This document shows positions 14,901 through 23,612 of a stretch of DNA of 64,000 bases, in pieces (the stretch's first letter is position 1; the number at the start of each line of letters is the position of its first letter). The notes under the pieces were generated by a model. It saw only the letters and a program-made list of their open reading frames with translations, made no database searches and was not told the origin of the DNA. Source of the stretch: Jidongwangia harbinensis. GTDB lineage: Bacteria; Actinomycetota; Actinomycetes; Mycobacteriales; Micromonosporaceae. The stretch spans positions 1 to 64,000 of the forward strand of contig NZ_JAIWNC010000023.1 in the NCBI RefSeq assembly GCF_020216025.1, read 5' to 3'. The translations under genes and the position numbers were made by a program.

Positions 14901-16138
14901 GTGCCGTGACCAAGAACGTTTGAGGTGTTGGGTCACGCTGCTCGTGCGGCTGGTTGGCCCCAGCGTCGTTGTCGTTCGCTGCGGATGCGAGCGCGTTCGC
15001 GGCGTTGCGCGGCCAGGACGTCGGGGTGGCGGGCGTTGGCGTTACGCCAGCGCAGGTATCGGTGAAGGTGGCGGGTCAACGCGACGTGGTTCGGGTGGTT
15101 CGAGCCGACGATCACGAAGGTACGCAGTGGCCCGAACTGGGCCTCGATCGGGTTGGCCCACGAGGCGTAGGTCGGGGTGAAGCACAGCTCGACCTTGTTC
15201 CGGGCCGCCCACGTGCGGATCTTGGTGCCTTTGTGTGCGGACAGGTTGTCCAGGATCACGTAGATCGGCGCCCCGTCCGGCCGGGCTTTGCGGATCGACT
15301 TGAGCGCTGCCAGGGTGTTCGCGGCGCTCTTGCGGCGATGCACGACACCCCAGAGTTGGTCGTCACCGACCGAGTAGCAGCCGTGGAACTGCCGGACGCC
15401 GTGCAGCTTGTGATAGTTCGCGGGCAGCCGTTTCGGATGCGCGGCCGGCGCCCACCCGGCGCCGGTCTGCGGACGGATCACCAGCGGGCCGAACTCGTCG
15501 AAGGCGAACACCCGCAGCGGGAAGCGGCTGCTCACGTACTCGATCCGGGCGAGCTTCACGTCGCGGTGCGCGTCGTTGGACTCCTTCCATGTCTTGGTCC
15601 GCTGGAAGGTGATCCGGTGGCGGTGCAGGATCTGCCGCAACCGTTCCCGCCCGATCTCAATCGGGCGGGTGGCCTGCGCACACAGGTAGTCGGCGAGCTT
15701 TCGGACGCTCCACCGAGTGAACGGCCGCCCCAGACTCTCAGGGCGGGTGTTGGCCGTCGCGACGATGAACTGCTGATCGTCAAGACTGATCTGGCGGGGA
15801 CGGCCACCCGCCCAGCGAGGGTCCAGGCTGGCCATCCCCAACTCGTTAAACCGGTGGATGACCTGCCGAACCGTGTCCTCGTCCGCCTGCACCAAACGAG
15901 CGATAGCCGGCACGGTGTTCCCTCCGGCCGAGGCGAGCACGACCATCGCCCGCCGTAATCGGATCGGTGAACCGGTGCCTCTGCGCGTGATCCTCAGCAG
16001 CTGCTGACCTTCCTGGTCACCGAGCCGCCGCACGCGTACGGGATCTGCCACCGTCACAGCCTGAACGGCTAAACACCGCCCGTCCTTCAGGCCGAACGGC
16101 GTGTCACCCAACACCGCGAACGTTCGTGGTCACGGCAC
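14901..16138 (-). mobile_element. IS630-type insertion sequence with TA target flanks
   Basis: The left end, gtgccgtgaccaagaacgtt…, starts at 14901. The right end is its imperfect inverse, finishing at 16138 (…aacgttcgtggtcacggcac). About 36 bases pair with a handful of mismatches. TA lies at 14899-14900 and at 16139-16140, the target duplication expected for IS630/Tc1-mariner relatives. A single complete transposase gene fills the element, so it may still be mobile. Confidence 0.9.
14933..16114 (-). CDS. IS630-family transposase
   Basis: The protein has 393 residues at most. The N-terminal half has helix-turn-helix domains (GNTVPAIARLVQADEDTVRQ; WAGGRPRQISL), and RWSVRKLADYLCAQ is typical of IS630. 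The DDE residues are visible in RVFAFDEFGPL, IYVILDNLSAHKG and YASWANPIEAQFGPL. The start at GTG 16114 lies inside the terminal repeat; a later GTG near VTVADPVRV would fit as well. No frameshift or stop is seen. Confidence 0.9.
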   Translation of the reverse strand: MLGDTPFGLKDGRCLAVQAVTVADPVRVRRLGDQEGQQLLRITRRGTGSPIRLRRAMVVLASAGGNTVPAIARLVQADEDTVRQVIHRFNELGMASLDPRWAGGRPRQISLDDQQFIVATANTRPESLGRPFTRWSVRKLADYLCAQATRPIEIGRERLRQILHRHRITFQRTKTWKESNDAHRDVKLARIEYVSSRFPLRVFAFDEFGPLVIRPQTGAGWAPAAHPKRLPANYHKLHGVRQFHGCYSVGDDQLWGVVHRRKSAANTLAALKSIRKARPDGAPIYVILDNLSAHKGTKIRTWAARNKVELCFTPTYASWANPIEAQFGPLRTFVIVGSNHPNHVALTRHLHRYLRWRNANARHPDVLAAQRRERARIRSERQRRWGQPAARAA

Positions 16139-16181
16139 TAGTTGACGTGTCGCATGATGCGATGCGATAGGCCCCTGACGG

Positions 16182-16469
16182 TCAGCTCACGTCCTGCGGG
16201 ACGGGCCATGCCCACTGCTTGGAGCGGACGAACAGCACCCACGGTAGCTCGATCTTGTTCTCACCGCGGTCGGGCGCGCGCGAGCACTCGAACTTGTCGA
16301 GGCACTCGTAGATGTCCATGTAGGTGAAGTAGTAGTCCCGTGGTGTTTGATAGCACCTGACGATGAGCCTCCAGACGGGGTCGGTAAGTTCTCGGGGCCG
16401 CGTCTTCGGCGTCAGCTGCTCGATCATGGCACTGAGGTGCTCCGGCATGTACGGGTTCTCGGGAACCAT
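16182..16469 (-). CDS. Small hypothetical protein
   Basis: This 95-residue protein from ATG 16469 (MVPENPYMPEHLSAMIEQL) has a good ribosome site (GGGGAGG) about 5 bases upstream. The sequence is mixed and soluble (PVWRLIVRCYQTPRDYYFTY, then MDIYECLDKFE), with no signal peptide or TM segment. I do not recognise the family. It is divergent from the LuxR-type gene at 16632, with a shared upstream region of 160 bases. Confidence 0.6.
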   Translation of the reverse strand: MVPENPYMPEHLSAMIEQLTPKTRPRELTDPVWRLIVRCYQTPRDYYFTYMDIYECLDKFECSRAPDRGENKIELPWVLFVRSKQWAWPVPQDVS

Positions 16470-16631
16470 GGGCGCCTCCCCGGTGAGAGTCTCCACCTCG
16501 GAAGCTACGGACGGCCTCGATACGGGTCCATGACACGTTGTGACAGGATGATGACGTTCCGGCGGCATGCCACTGCCTATTTAGGCGCGCCGCTCTGTCC
16601 GTTCCGGTCCGCGGATGTCTAGCCTTCCCCG

Positions 16632-17249
16632 GTGCTGCATGTCGCCGTGCTCGACCCGCTCCCCTTGTTCGGCCAGGGAGCGGCGACGGTGCTGGCCGCG
16701 GCCGGCCACGAGGTGCAGGTTCCCGAGGACGTACGCTCCTGGGCGGAATCCCGCCGTCCCGCCGTCGTCCTGCTGACGTTGCTCGCCGGGCCCGACTGGG
16801 GGCTGCTGGTCCCGCTGCGCGACATGCCGGAGGTCGCGGTAATCGCCGTGCTGCAGGACCTGCACCCCGCGGCGATCCGGGCGGTGCGGATGGGCGCACG
16901 GTCGGTCCTGCTGCGTACGGCGGGTCCCGCGGCCCTGTTGCGAACAGTGGAGGCCACGGCGGACGGGCAGGCTGTGCTGCCCGCCGAACTGCTGTCCATG
17001 TTGGCCGACGCACCGCAGGCCGGACCGGCGACCTTGTCGGAGGAGCGGCTGTCGTGGCTGCGGCGGTTGGCAGCGGGGTCCACCGTGGCGGACCTGGCGG
17101 ACACGGCCGGCTACTCGGAGCGGGCGATGTACCGAATCCTCAAGCAGATCTACCGGGACATGGGCGTGAGCAACCGGATGCAGGCGGTGTTGCGAGCCCA
17201 GGAGCTCGGCTGGCTGCCGGGGGAAGGGAGTTCAGTCCGTGGGGCGTGA
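16632..17249 (+). CDS. LuxR-type regulator with degenerate receiver domain
   Basis: The protein has 205 residues. Residues 1-115 follow the response-regulator receiver fold (VAVLDPLPLFGQG … VVLLTLLAGPDWG … VIAVLQDLHPAAIRAVRMGA). The phosphoacceptor Asp expected after VVLL is replaced by Thr, so phosphorylation-dependent control is unlikely. Residues 140-200 (LSWLRRLAAGSTVADLADTA, then GYSERAMYRILKQIYRDMG) form a LuxR-type helix-turn-helix. Its 3' end overlaps the convergent STAND NTPase gene by 18 bases (17232-17249). Regulation of its neighbours is possible but not shown. Confidence 0.75.
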   Translation: MLHVAVLDPLPLFGQGAATVLAAAGHEVQVPEDVRSWAESRRPAVVLLTLLAGPDWGLLVPLRDMPEVAVIAVLQDLHPAAIRAVRMGARSVLLRTAGPAALLRTVEATADGQAVLPAELLSMLADAPQAGPATLSEERLSWLRRLAAGSTVADLADTAGYSERAMYRILKQIYRDMGVSNRMQAVLRAQELGWLPGEGSSVRGA

Positions 17250-19739
17250 GGAGTTGCTGGCCAGGGCGTCGAGCAACGGTTGCAGGCGGCCGGGCGGTTG
17301 CGCGTACCCCGCAAGCGTGTTCAAGAGGAAATCGCGGCGCGCACGCAGGACCGAGGCGCCGCAATCGGGGGTGACCAGATATTCCAGGGCCGCCTCCGGC
17401 TGGGGGGAGAGCGCGGCGATCGCGAATCCCAGCATGTCGCGGGCGCCGCGGTCGTTCTCGTCCCGGACCCGTTCCCCGGCCTCGTCGGCGAGATCCCGGA
17501 AGAGGTCCGCCGCCTTGGCGGGGTCGGACTTCTGGTGCAGCAGCGCGTTCAGGGCGGGCACTGCCAGGGCGCTTCGCGGCGCCCGGTACGGCTCCGCATC
17601 TTCGATGTGCCGGCGGGCCTCCTCCGGTTTCCCGGCGTAGAGGGCAGCCCAGCAGAGAGTCGTGCGAGCCTGAAGGACCACGACGGCGTTGTTGGTCTGC
17701 ACCGCCTGTTCCAGCGCGGTGGCCGCCTCGTCGCCGGCACCTCCGAAGGACCCGGTGGCGAGCAGCCGGTCCGCCTCGGCCTCATGGCAGGCGGCCAGAT
17801 GCCATTCGCTGTCGCGGGCAGCTGCCCGGGCACGCCGGATCAGGTCTCCCGCCGCACCAGTGTCGCCGGTCTCGACGCGCCACCGGGCGATCCGCAGCAG
17901 CAGCCCGATCGGCTCGCCGTCGGCGAGGGCGAGCGCCTCGTTCGCACGGGCGAAAGCGCGGTCGTACTGACCCCAGCGGTGGTGGCATTCGGCCAATTCC
18001 TTCAGCGCGGCTCGCAGGACCGCCGGCAACTGCTGCTGGCGCGCCTCCTTCCGGGCCTCCTCGTAGTAGTTGTAGGCGAGGTCGGCGCGCCCGGACAGCC
18101 AGTAGTAGGTGCCGAAGTTGTAGCGGATCGTGGCCGAGATCTCGGGGTGGCTTAGCTTGTTGGCCTCGTCCAGCGCCCGCCCGTAGGCAATGTTCGCCGC
18201 GTCGAAGTCGCCGACCGACGCGTACGCGTGCCCCAGCTCGTTGTCGTTGAGCATCTCCAAGCCGGGGATGCCGATCTTGCCCTGCATCGTCTTCCGCTCG
18301 GCGAGCAGCAGATGACCACAGTTCCACCGCTTGAGGACACCGGTCATCGACTCCATCGCAGCGTACGCCATCGGATAGCGCCGGCCCTCCATCAGGACCG
18401 CGACATACGCGAAATGCATGCGCAGGTCGTCGAGCGAGCGCGGATCTGCCGGCAGCCGCGACCGCAGCACCTCCGCGACCCGACGCAGGAGCGCGGACCG
18501 TGCCGCCGGGGCAACCGGCAAGAACCAATCGGCGTCGGCGAACGTCAGGCAATACCCGTCATCGATCCGGCGGACGAGCTCGTGCTTCTCGAACCTTTGC
18601 AGGGTCGCGATGACCACCGACGGGGCGACCGGCGCAGTGATGGTCGCGGCGATCGCGACGGCGTCCATCGTCGTCCGGAAAGCGGCCACCGCCTCGATCA
18701 CCTCACGGGAAAGGTCCTCGAGGTTCTCCACCAGGATTCCGGCGAGCCGGCGTGGCATGGTCAGCGGATCAAGGCCGACGATGGTGTCCGCGACCACGTT
18801 GATCCCGAGGGCGCGGCTTGGTTCGGCGAGCGCGACGATGGCAAGCATCAGCTGGCCGCATCGCGGATTGCCGTTGAGCCGGTCGTAAAGGACGGCGTGC
18901 CGTGCCTCCGGTATCTTGCCGAACTCCGCGTCGCGATCCGTCAGGAACTTCCTGAACTCCGCGCGTGGCAGCTTGCCGATCGAAGTCGCCGACTCTTGCG
19001 TCCACAGCCGCGGGCCGGACGAATCCAAGGCGTCCCGGCTGACCAGGACAACCGTGGCGCGATGCAGCTCGTGCCGGTAGATCGCCTCCAGCGCCTCGTC
19101 CACCTGGAGGTCGACGTGGTGCCGCCCGTCCGGGACGGCCAAATGCTCGGCGCTCTCGATCACGATCACGATGCGGGTCAGCCCGGCGTTGCGCAGCGCG
19201 AGCCGCAGACGAGCGAGTCGGGTCTCGCCGGGATGAAGTTCCGCCGGTTCATCCAAACCCTCAAGATCACCAATTAGAGTGCGGACGTCGAAGCGCAGCC
19301 CGGGAGTTAGAACGTGCCGGTACACGGTCAGCGACACGCCGGCCTTCTCCAGATCGCCGAGCACGCTGTCGACGACCTTTGTCTTGCCGAATCCGGCCAG
19401 GCCGACCACCCGCACCACACCCGGCGGCAGGTCGCGCTTAAACAGGTCGTACAGGCCGTCGTACTCCTTCTCGCGGTCCAGCAGGGTCGGGTCGCGGGTC
19501 GGCGCTGTCGCAGTGGCGGGAGGCGCCGGGGCCGGGACACCCGCACCTCGGAACGAGAGGATCAGCGACAGGGTGCCTGTCGTCATACCGACGATCCAGC
19601 TCATCACCTCGACCCAGGGCCAGACGCCCTCGCCCGGATCGGTGAACGCCTTCCACCAGTCGAAACGGAAGCCGAGAATCGCGAACGCGGACAGCACGGT
19701 AACCGATGGGAGCCCGTACAGCATCGACCGCTGTCTCAT
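17232..19739 (-). CDS. Membrane-anchored STAND (NB-ARC-like) NTPase with TPR-like repeats
   Basis: This 835-residue protein starts at ATG 19739 (MRQRSMLYGL). The frame is open another 500 bases upstream, but that part is not protein-like. Two hydrophobic segments (about 8-25 and 45-63) anchor it. The P-loop is GLAGFGKT (113-120). The Walker B-like IVIVIESAEHL (190-200) ends in SAEH rather than the usual D-D/E, and a sensor ATVVLVSRDALD follows. The C-terminal half (about 450-800) consists of helical repeats (LGHAYASVGDFDAANIAYGR; LAECHHRWGQYDRAFARANE) of TPR type. Such proteins act as signal-sensing switches; no effector domain is evident. It sits in an island of other NTPases, so a defence or signalling role is possible. 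Confidence 0.75.
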   Translation of the reverse strand: MRQRSMLYGLPSVTVLSAFAILGFRFDWWKAFTDPGEGVWPWVEVMSWIVGMTTGTLSLILSFRGAGVPAPAPPATATAPTRDPTLLDREKEYDGLYDLFKRDLPPGVVRVVGLAGFGKTKVVDSVLGDLEKAGVSLTVYRHVLTPGLRFDVRTLIGDLEGLDEPAELHPGETRLARLRLALRNAGLTRIVIVIESAEHLAVPDGRHHVDLQVDEALEAIYRHELHRATVVLVSRDALDSSGPRLWTQESATSIGKLPRAEFRKFLTDRDAEFGKIPEARHAVLYDRLNGNPRCGQLMLAIVALAEPSRALGINVVADTIVGLDPLTMPRRLAGILVENLEDLSREVIEAVAAFRTTMDAVAIAATITAPVAPSVVIATLQRFEKHELVRRIDDGYCLTFADADWFLPVAPAARSALLRRVAEVLRSRLPADPRSLDDLRMHFAYVAVLMEGRRYPMAYAAMESMTGVLKRWNCGHLLLAERKTMQGKIGIPGLEMLNDNELGHAYASVGDFDAANIAYGRALDEANKLSHPEISATIRYNFGTYYWLSGRADLAYNYYEEARKEARQQQLPAVLRAALKELAECHHRWGQYDRAFARANEALALADGEPIGLLLRIARWRVETGDTGAAGDLIRRARAAARDSEWHLAACHEAEADRLLATGSFGGAGDEAATALEQAVQTNNAVVVLQARTTLCWAALYAGKPEEARRHIEDAEPYRAPRSALAVPALNALLHQKSDPAKAADLFRDLADEAGERVRDENDRGARDMLGFAIAALSPQPEAALEYLVTPDCGASVLRARRDFLLNTLAGYAQPPGRLQPLLDALASNSSRPTD

Positions 19740-20606
19740 TCCGTCATCATGACGCCCCAGAGAGTGAACGCATAGAGCGGAGCACGGTGTCGGTCCCGTC
19801 CGGACGGTGAACAGGGCCCGATGACGGGCGCGGCGGTAGTTGCAGTTGCCGGGCATTGCGCCCGCTCTCGACGACCCCGCGTCGCCGACCTGCCGAACCA
19901 CATCCGCACTGGCGCGCGCAAACTCTGGAGGGCCGTGACCGATTCTGGAGGGTTGTCTCATCGTTCGGTGCCCCACCGCCCGAGTCGCCGGCGCGATCAA
20001 TCGCCCGGGAGCGTACGGAGCACGCCGGCCCGGCATCGGCTCGGCAGTACGGGTCAGCTGCGAGGTTGTGCCCCCCTCCCCCCTCCCCCTCCGCGGCGCG
20101 GAGCCGGCGCCGGGCCGAGTAAAAGAGTCCGTCCCTGCGGGCGCCCCACGGCCCCTAATACCTGTCGTCGCCGGTGGGGTTCGCGTCCCCGGATCGACAC
20201 ATTCCGATGATTCCTGCCTGGTGCAGTTCTGGCCGACCGACAAAACCTGCGCGCCTACGGACTGCAGCCGTCGGCGCCTAGGAAGGCGCCAGTGTTCGAG
20301 CTCCGGCGTTGCACCCGCTTACCGTTCTGCCGGGTGATAGCTGTGCCGGCGTCGCCGCCGATTCGCGTTAACCATCGGGCGGCGTCGCAACAGCCAGGTC
20401 AGCCCCAAACGGCCAGGGGTTGGAGGCAAGGCTCGACCCCATGTGGCCCGCACGAGTGCGCCTGCCCAATCTGGCAGTCAGGAATCACGCTGGCACGGAT
20501 GCACCCGGTCCCGCCAGCGCATGGGAGCTCAGGCCCGAGAGACGGTTGCCAGACTCGTAGCGGACGAACCGACTCAATGAGTTTTTAAGCGACTTCGAAC
20601 GCCGCG
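19740..20606. other. Intergenic region upstream of the STAND NTPase
   Basis: No gene is supported here. It contains the C-rich tract at 20071-20091 and a small palindrome ggcgcctaggaaggcgcc near 20274-20291. The upstream region of the minus-strand NTPase gene must lie in it. The right end abuts an IS21-type terminal repeat at 20607. Confidence 0.45.
20071..20091 (-). other. G-run tract with quadruplex potential
   Basis: The plus strand reads six C, T, six C, T, five C, T, CC (20071-20091). The minus strand, which is the coding strand of the NTPase gene 330 bases downstream, therefore carries three long G-runs plus GG separated by single A residues. This could fold as a G-quadruplex. Confidence 0.4.
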
Positions 20607-20670
20607 TGTCAGCCGGTTTCGGCGCCACCAGTCTTCGGGTCGGCTTCGTGTCGCTGAGTTTCAGCGCCAC
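20607..20670 (+). repeat. IS21-type terminal repeats without a transposase gene
   Basis: tgtcagccggtttcggcgcc (20607-20626, continuing acc) and tgtcgctgagtttcagcgcc (20649-20668) are two copies of the motif that also occurs at 21157 and 21208. Repeated transposase-binding motifs within one end are typical of IS21. No istA follows directly; instead the 3' end of the 158-aa minus-strand gene runs into this block. Confidence 0.6.
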
Positions 20671-21085
20671 TCGCGCGGACCGCTCCGCGGCTGTAGGCGA
20701 GCCACACTGTCCAGTGGAGTAGCTGTTCTCGTTGTCGCCGTCTGGCCCGCCGGAGGGCATTGAAGTCGGCCAAGGCGATGTCGAGGCGACCGAAGGCAAT
20801 CTCGGGCCGGGACCCAGTCGGTGGGTTCCAGTCGTTGACGTGGACGACCAAGCACCTCCACGAAGCCTCCGGGGTGCCCTCGTACCAGTAAGGGAGTAAG
20901 GCGAAGATCTCCTGACCTCGCGGGTGGAAGTCCTTTGCCTGTCGACTGAATCCGCGCTGCTCGGCAGTGCTGATCAGTTTTGTCAGTTCGTCGTTGGAGA
21001 CGACGCGCAGGTCAGCGGGCACGGGCCAGCCGAGCCAAGACTGCACTGCCTTTCGCTTGATGCTAAGCCCGCGCAGCCGGATCAA
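20609..21085 (-). CDS. Hypothetical protein, 3' end replaced by an IS21-type end
   Basis: The protein has 158 residues from TTG 21085. I do not recognise the family. Residues 1-130 read as an ordinary soluble protein (NDELTKLISTAEQRGFSRQA; WRCLVVHVNDWNPPTGSRPE). The last ~25 residues (ASGAETQRHEADPKTGGAET) are encoded by the IS21-type repeats at 20607-20670, so the original C-terminus has probably been lost. Confidence 0.5.
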   Translation of the reverse strand: MIRLRGLSIKRKAVQSWLGWPVPADLRVVSNDELTKLISTAEQRGFSRQAKDFHPRGQEIFALLPYWYEGTPEASWRCLVVHVNDWNPPTGSRPEIAFGRLDIALADFNALRRARRRQREQLLHWTVWLAYSRGAVRASGAETQRHEADPKTGGAETG

Positions 21086-21156
21086 ACCTTGCCTCCTTGA
21101 TCGGCATGTATGTTCTCACGCTCTGGATCGCTCGTATGGGCCCTGACCTTGGATTT

Positions 21157-21230
21157 GATACCGAGTTTGAGCGCCACCGGCTGGCGGACCCGATCGGGTG
21201 GATTCGATGTCAGCGAGTTTCAGCGCCACC
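21157..21230 (+). repeat. IS21-type left end with two terminal motifs
   Basis: ttgataccgagtttgagcgc (21156-21175, continuing cacc) and tgtcagcgagtttcagcgcc (21208-21227, continuing acc) are direct copies 51 bases apart, in the same orientation as those at 20607 and 20649. The istA remnant begins 44 bases after the second. Confidence 0.65.
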
Positions 21231-21273
21231 GAGAGTGGTGGAAGCATCGGCTGGTCGGGACGGAGGTCCGCCG

Positions 21274-22018
21274 ATGCCGCGGATGTCGAAGGTCGAACTG
21301 TTCGCGGCGATCCGCAGGGACTCGCGGGCGGGCATGTCCGGACGGGCCATCGCGACCAAGTATCGGGTCAGCCGGCACACGGTCAGCGATGCTCTGGCGT
21401 CTGCGTGGCCGCGCGAACGCAAGCCCTTTGCCGCCACGGCCCTCGGTGCTGGATCCGTTCAAGACCGTCATCGACGACATCCTCCGGGCGGACCTGGACG
21501 CGCCGCGCAAGCAGCGGCATACCGCGAAACGGATCTTCGATCGGCTGATCGACGAACACAGCATGCAGGCCGTCTCCTACCAGGTGGTCCGCGGTTACGT
21601 CGCCGAACGCAAGCCGAAGATCCGGGCCGAGGCCGGCCACGGCCCGGTCAATGTGTTCCTCCCGCAGACACACCGGCCGGGCGAGGAAGCTGAGGCCGAC
21701 TTCGGTGAGATCGTGATCAACCTGCGGGGTGAGCCGGTGACCTGCATGTTGTTCTCGCTGCGGCTGTCGTTCTCCGGCAAGACGGTGCACCGGATCTTCG
21801 CCTCGGGCGGCACCGAGGCGTTCCTGGAAGGCCACATCCACGCGTTCACCACGCTGGGCGGCGTCCCGACCGACAAAATCCGCTACGACAACCTGAAAGC
21901 CGCGGTCGCCCAGGTACTCGGCTTCTCCCGCCAGCGAGTAGAAACGGCCCGGTGGACCGCCTTCCGATCCCACTACGGCATCGAAGCCTTCTACTGCCAA
22001 CCAGGGCTGCAAGGAGCG
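21274..22018 (+). pseudogene. istA: istA transposase of an IS21-family element, frameshifted and truncated
   Basis: ATG 21274 opens MPRMSKVELFAAIRRD, then SGRAIATKYRVSRHTVSDAL (the IstA HTH). At 21427-21429 an extra T in ccctttgcc shifts the frame. The family sequence resumes in the other frame with LPPRPSVLDPFK, EAEADFGEIVINLRGEP (catalytic Asp) and KIRYDNLKAAVAQVLG (second Asp). It is cut at YCQPGLQGA (22018), just before the expected H-E-K-G-G-V-E block with the catalytic Glu. No istB is present. Confidence 0.85.
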
Positions 22019-22287
22019 CTACCCCATTATTCGGCGGTCATCGAGCGCGGTTCCAAGCGGCGAGGCAGCCGAGGCATCCAGGACGGCCCGCTCAGCGCCA
22101 CAGCGGCCGCTCGGTCCGTCGTATTCGGAGACCCCGGCTCGGTGTTGGTCGCCGCTCAACCTCGTCCCGTTCGAGGGCTGTCCCCATTGTCGTGAGGTGC
22201 TCCTGGGGCACGATTCCCCGCCGCCTGTTCATGAACCGCTCGTGCGGTGACGCAGACAGACTGGGCAGAACGGGTGGGGAGGGCCAC

Positions 22288-22806
22288 ATGGCCGACGATG
22301 CTGCTCTCATCGGGTCGATCGCCCGGGGCGATCGCGATGCGCTGGCGACACTCTACTCTCGGCACGCGTCCTGGCTGCAGGTTCGCCTGCGGCGGCGTTG
22401 CGTGGACGACGACGTGGTTGCTGAGGCGTTGCAGGAGACGTTCGTCGCGGCGTGGCGTGGCGCTGGCCGGTGGCGCGGTGAGGGGGACGTCGGCGCCTGG
22501 CTGTGGGGTATCGCGATACGCCGGATGATCGATCTACTCGCGAAGCGTCCGCGGCACTGTCCGCTGGCTGGAGTTCCGGATCCTGTTGTGGCTTCGGCCG
22601 AGGAGCAGGTTCTGGTACGCGTGGAGTATGCCGACGTGGCCACGGCGCTCAATCGGCTGTCCCCGGACCTAGTCGCCGTGGTGCAGGCCACGGTGCTCGA
22701 CGGCCTCACCACCCGGGAGGCCGCCCGCCTCCTGCAAATCCCACAGGGCACGGTCAAGACCCGGATGGCCCGCGCTCGGCTGCTGTTGAGGGAGGCGCTG
22801 TCATGA
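22288..22806 (+). CDS. ECF-type RNA polymerase sigma factor
   Basis: The protein has 172 residues from ATG 22288, which follows a GGGGAGG ribosome site. Region 2 covers about 10-80 (GDRDALATLYSRHASWLQV … AEALQETFVAAWRGAGRW). Region 4 covers about 115-170 (LNRLSPDLVAVVQATVLDGL, then TREAARLLQIPQGTVKTRMA). It is short and lacks extra domains. Its stop overlaps the anti-sigma gene start (ATGA), so the two are coupled. The ABC transporter genes follow in the same unit and are the obvious targets. Its signal is unknown. Confidence 0.9.
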   Translation: MADDAALIGSIARGDRDALATLYSRHASWLQVRLRRRCVDDDVVAEALQETFVAAWRGAGRWRGEGDVGAWLWGIAIRRMIDLLAKRPRHCPLAGVPDPVVASAEEQVLVRVEYADVATALNRLSPDLVAVVQATVLDGLTTREAARLLQIPQGTVKTRMARARLLLREALS

Positions 22807-23612
22807 CCGTCTGGCACGCTGACGACGCCTTGCTCGCGGCGTACGCCGGGGGCGGCCTCGACCAGGCCCGCGCGGCTTCGGTCGAGCAGCATCTGACTGG
22901 TTGTGCCAGCTGCCGAGCCGCGATCGCGCCGCATGCCGACGCCGCGTTGATAGCCCGGGCCTGGGCCGGCACGGTGGATCGGCTGGACCGGCCACGTACG
23001 TCTCCGTTCGAACGGCTGCTTATCGCGCTGGGGTTGTCGCCGTCGGCGGCGCGGCTGGCCACTGGGGCCTCGGCGGCGCGCCGGGCGTGGGTGGCCGGCT
23101 GCGTGCTGGTGGCCGGCTTCGCCATCGCCGCGCGGGAGATGGACGGTCCGATGGCTCTCTGGTTCCTCACGGTGGCTCCGCTGGCCCCGCTGACCGGGGT
23201 GGCGTTGGCGTACGGACCGGGCGTGTTCTCTATGCACGAGGTGGTGGCGGCCGCGCCGTACCCCCGGCTGCGGCTGGTGCTGCTGCGGTGCCTTCCAGTC
23301 CTGCCGATGACGGTCCTGCTGCTGGTCGTGGGCGGGCTGGTGTTGCCTGGCACGGCGGGGGCGGCGTTGTGGTTGCTGCCCGGGCTCGCCCTGGCGGCCC
23401 TCGGCCTGGTCGCCGAGCGGCTGGTCGGCGTCCAGACGGCGATCGGCGGGCTGGCCGCGCTGTGGATGGGCGGGGTCGCCTCGGCGCGGATCACCACCGG
23501 GTCGGTGCTGGGCGCCTTCTCCCCGACGGTGCAGCTGCTGTCCTCGGCCATCGTCCTCGGCGCGGTGTGCCTCGCGCTGGTCGGCGCCCGACGGACAAGG
23601 AGCTTCTGGTGA
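22803..23612 (+). CDS. Membrane zinc-finger anti-sigma factor
   Basis: The protein has 269 residues from ATG 22803. The N-terminal H-x3-C-x2-C motif (VEQHLTGCASCRAAI, about residues 28-42) is the zinc-binding anti-sigma signature. About six hydrophobic segments follow between residues 95 and 262. It presumably holds the sigma factor of 22288-22806 at the membrane. It overlaps the sigma gene by four bases and the ABC ATPase gene by four bases (GTGA). Confidence 0.85.
   Translation: MTVWHADDALLAAYAGGGLDQARAASVEQHLTGCASCRAAIAPHADAALIARAWAGTVDRLDRPRTSPFERLLIALGLSPSAARLATGASAARRAWVAGCVLVAGFAIAAREMDGPMALWFLTVAPLAPLTGVALAYGPGVFSMHEVVAAAPYPRLRLVLLRCLPVLPMTVLLLVVGGLVLPGTAGAALWLLPGLALAALGLVAERLVGVQTAIGGLAALWMGGVASARITTGSVLGAFSPTVQLLSSAIVLGAVCLALVGARRTRSFW

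Noticed and set aside
19740..20243. Upstream in-frame extension of the STAND NTPase
   Set aside because: The extra 168 residues are Pro/Arg/Gly-rich with no ribosome site; the hydrophobic N-terminus at 19739 gives a sensible start.
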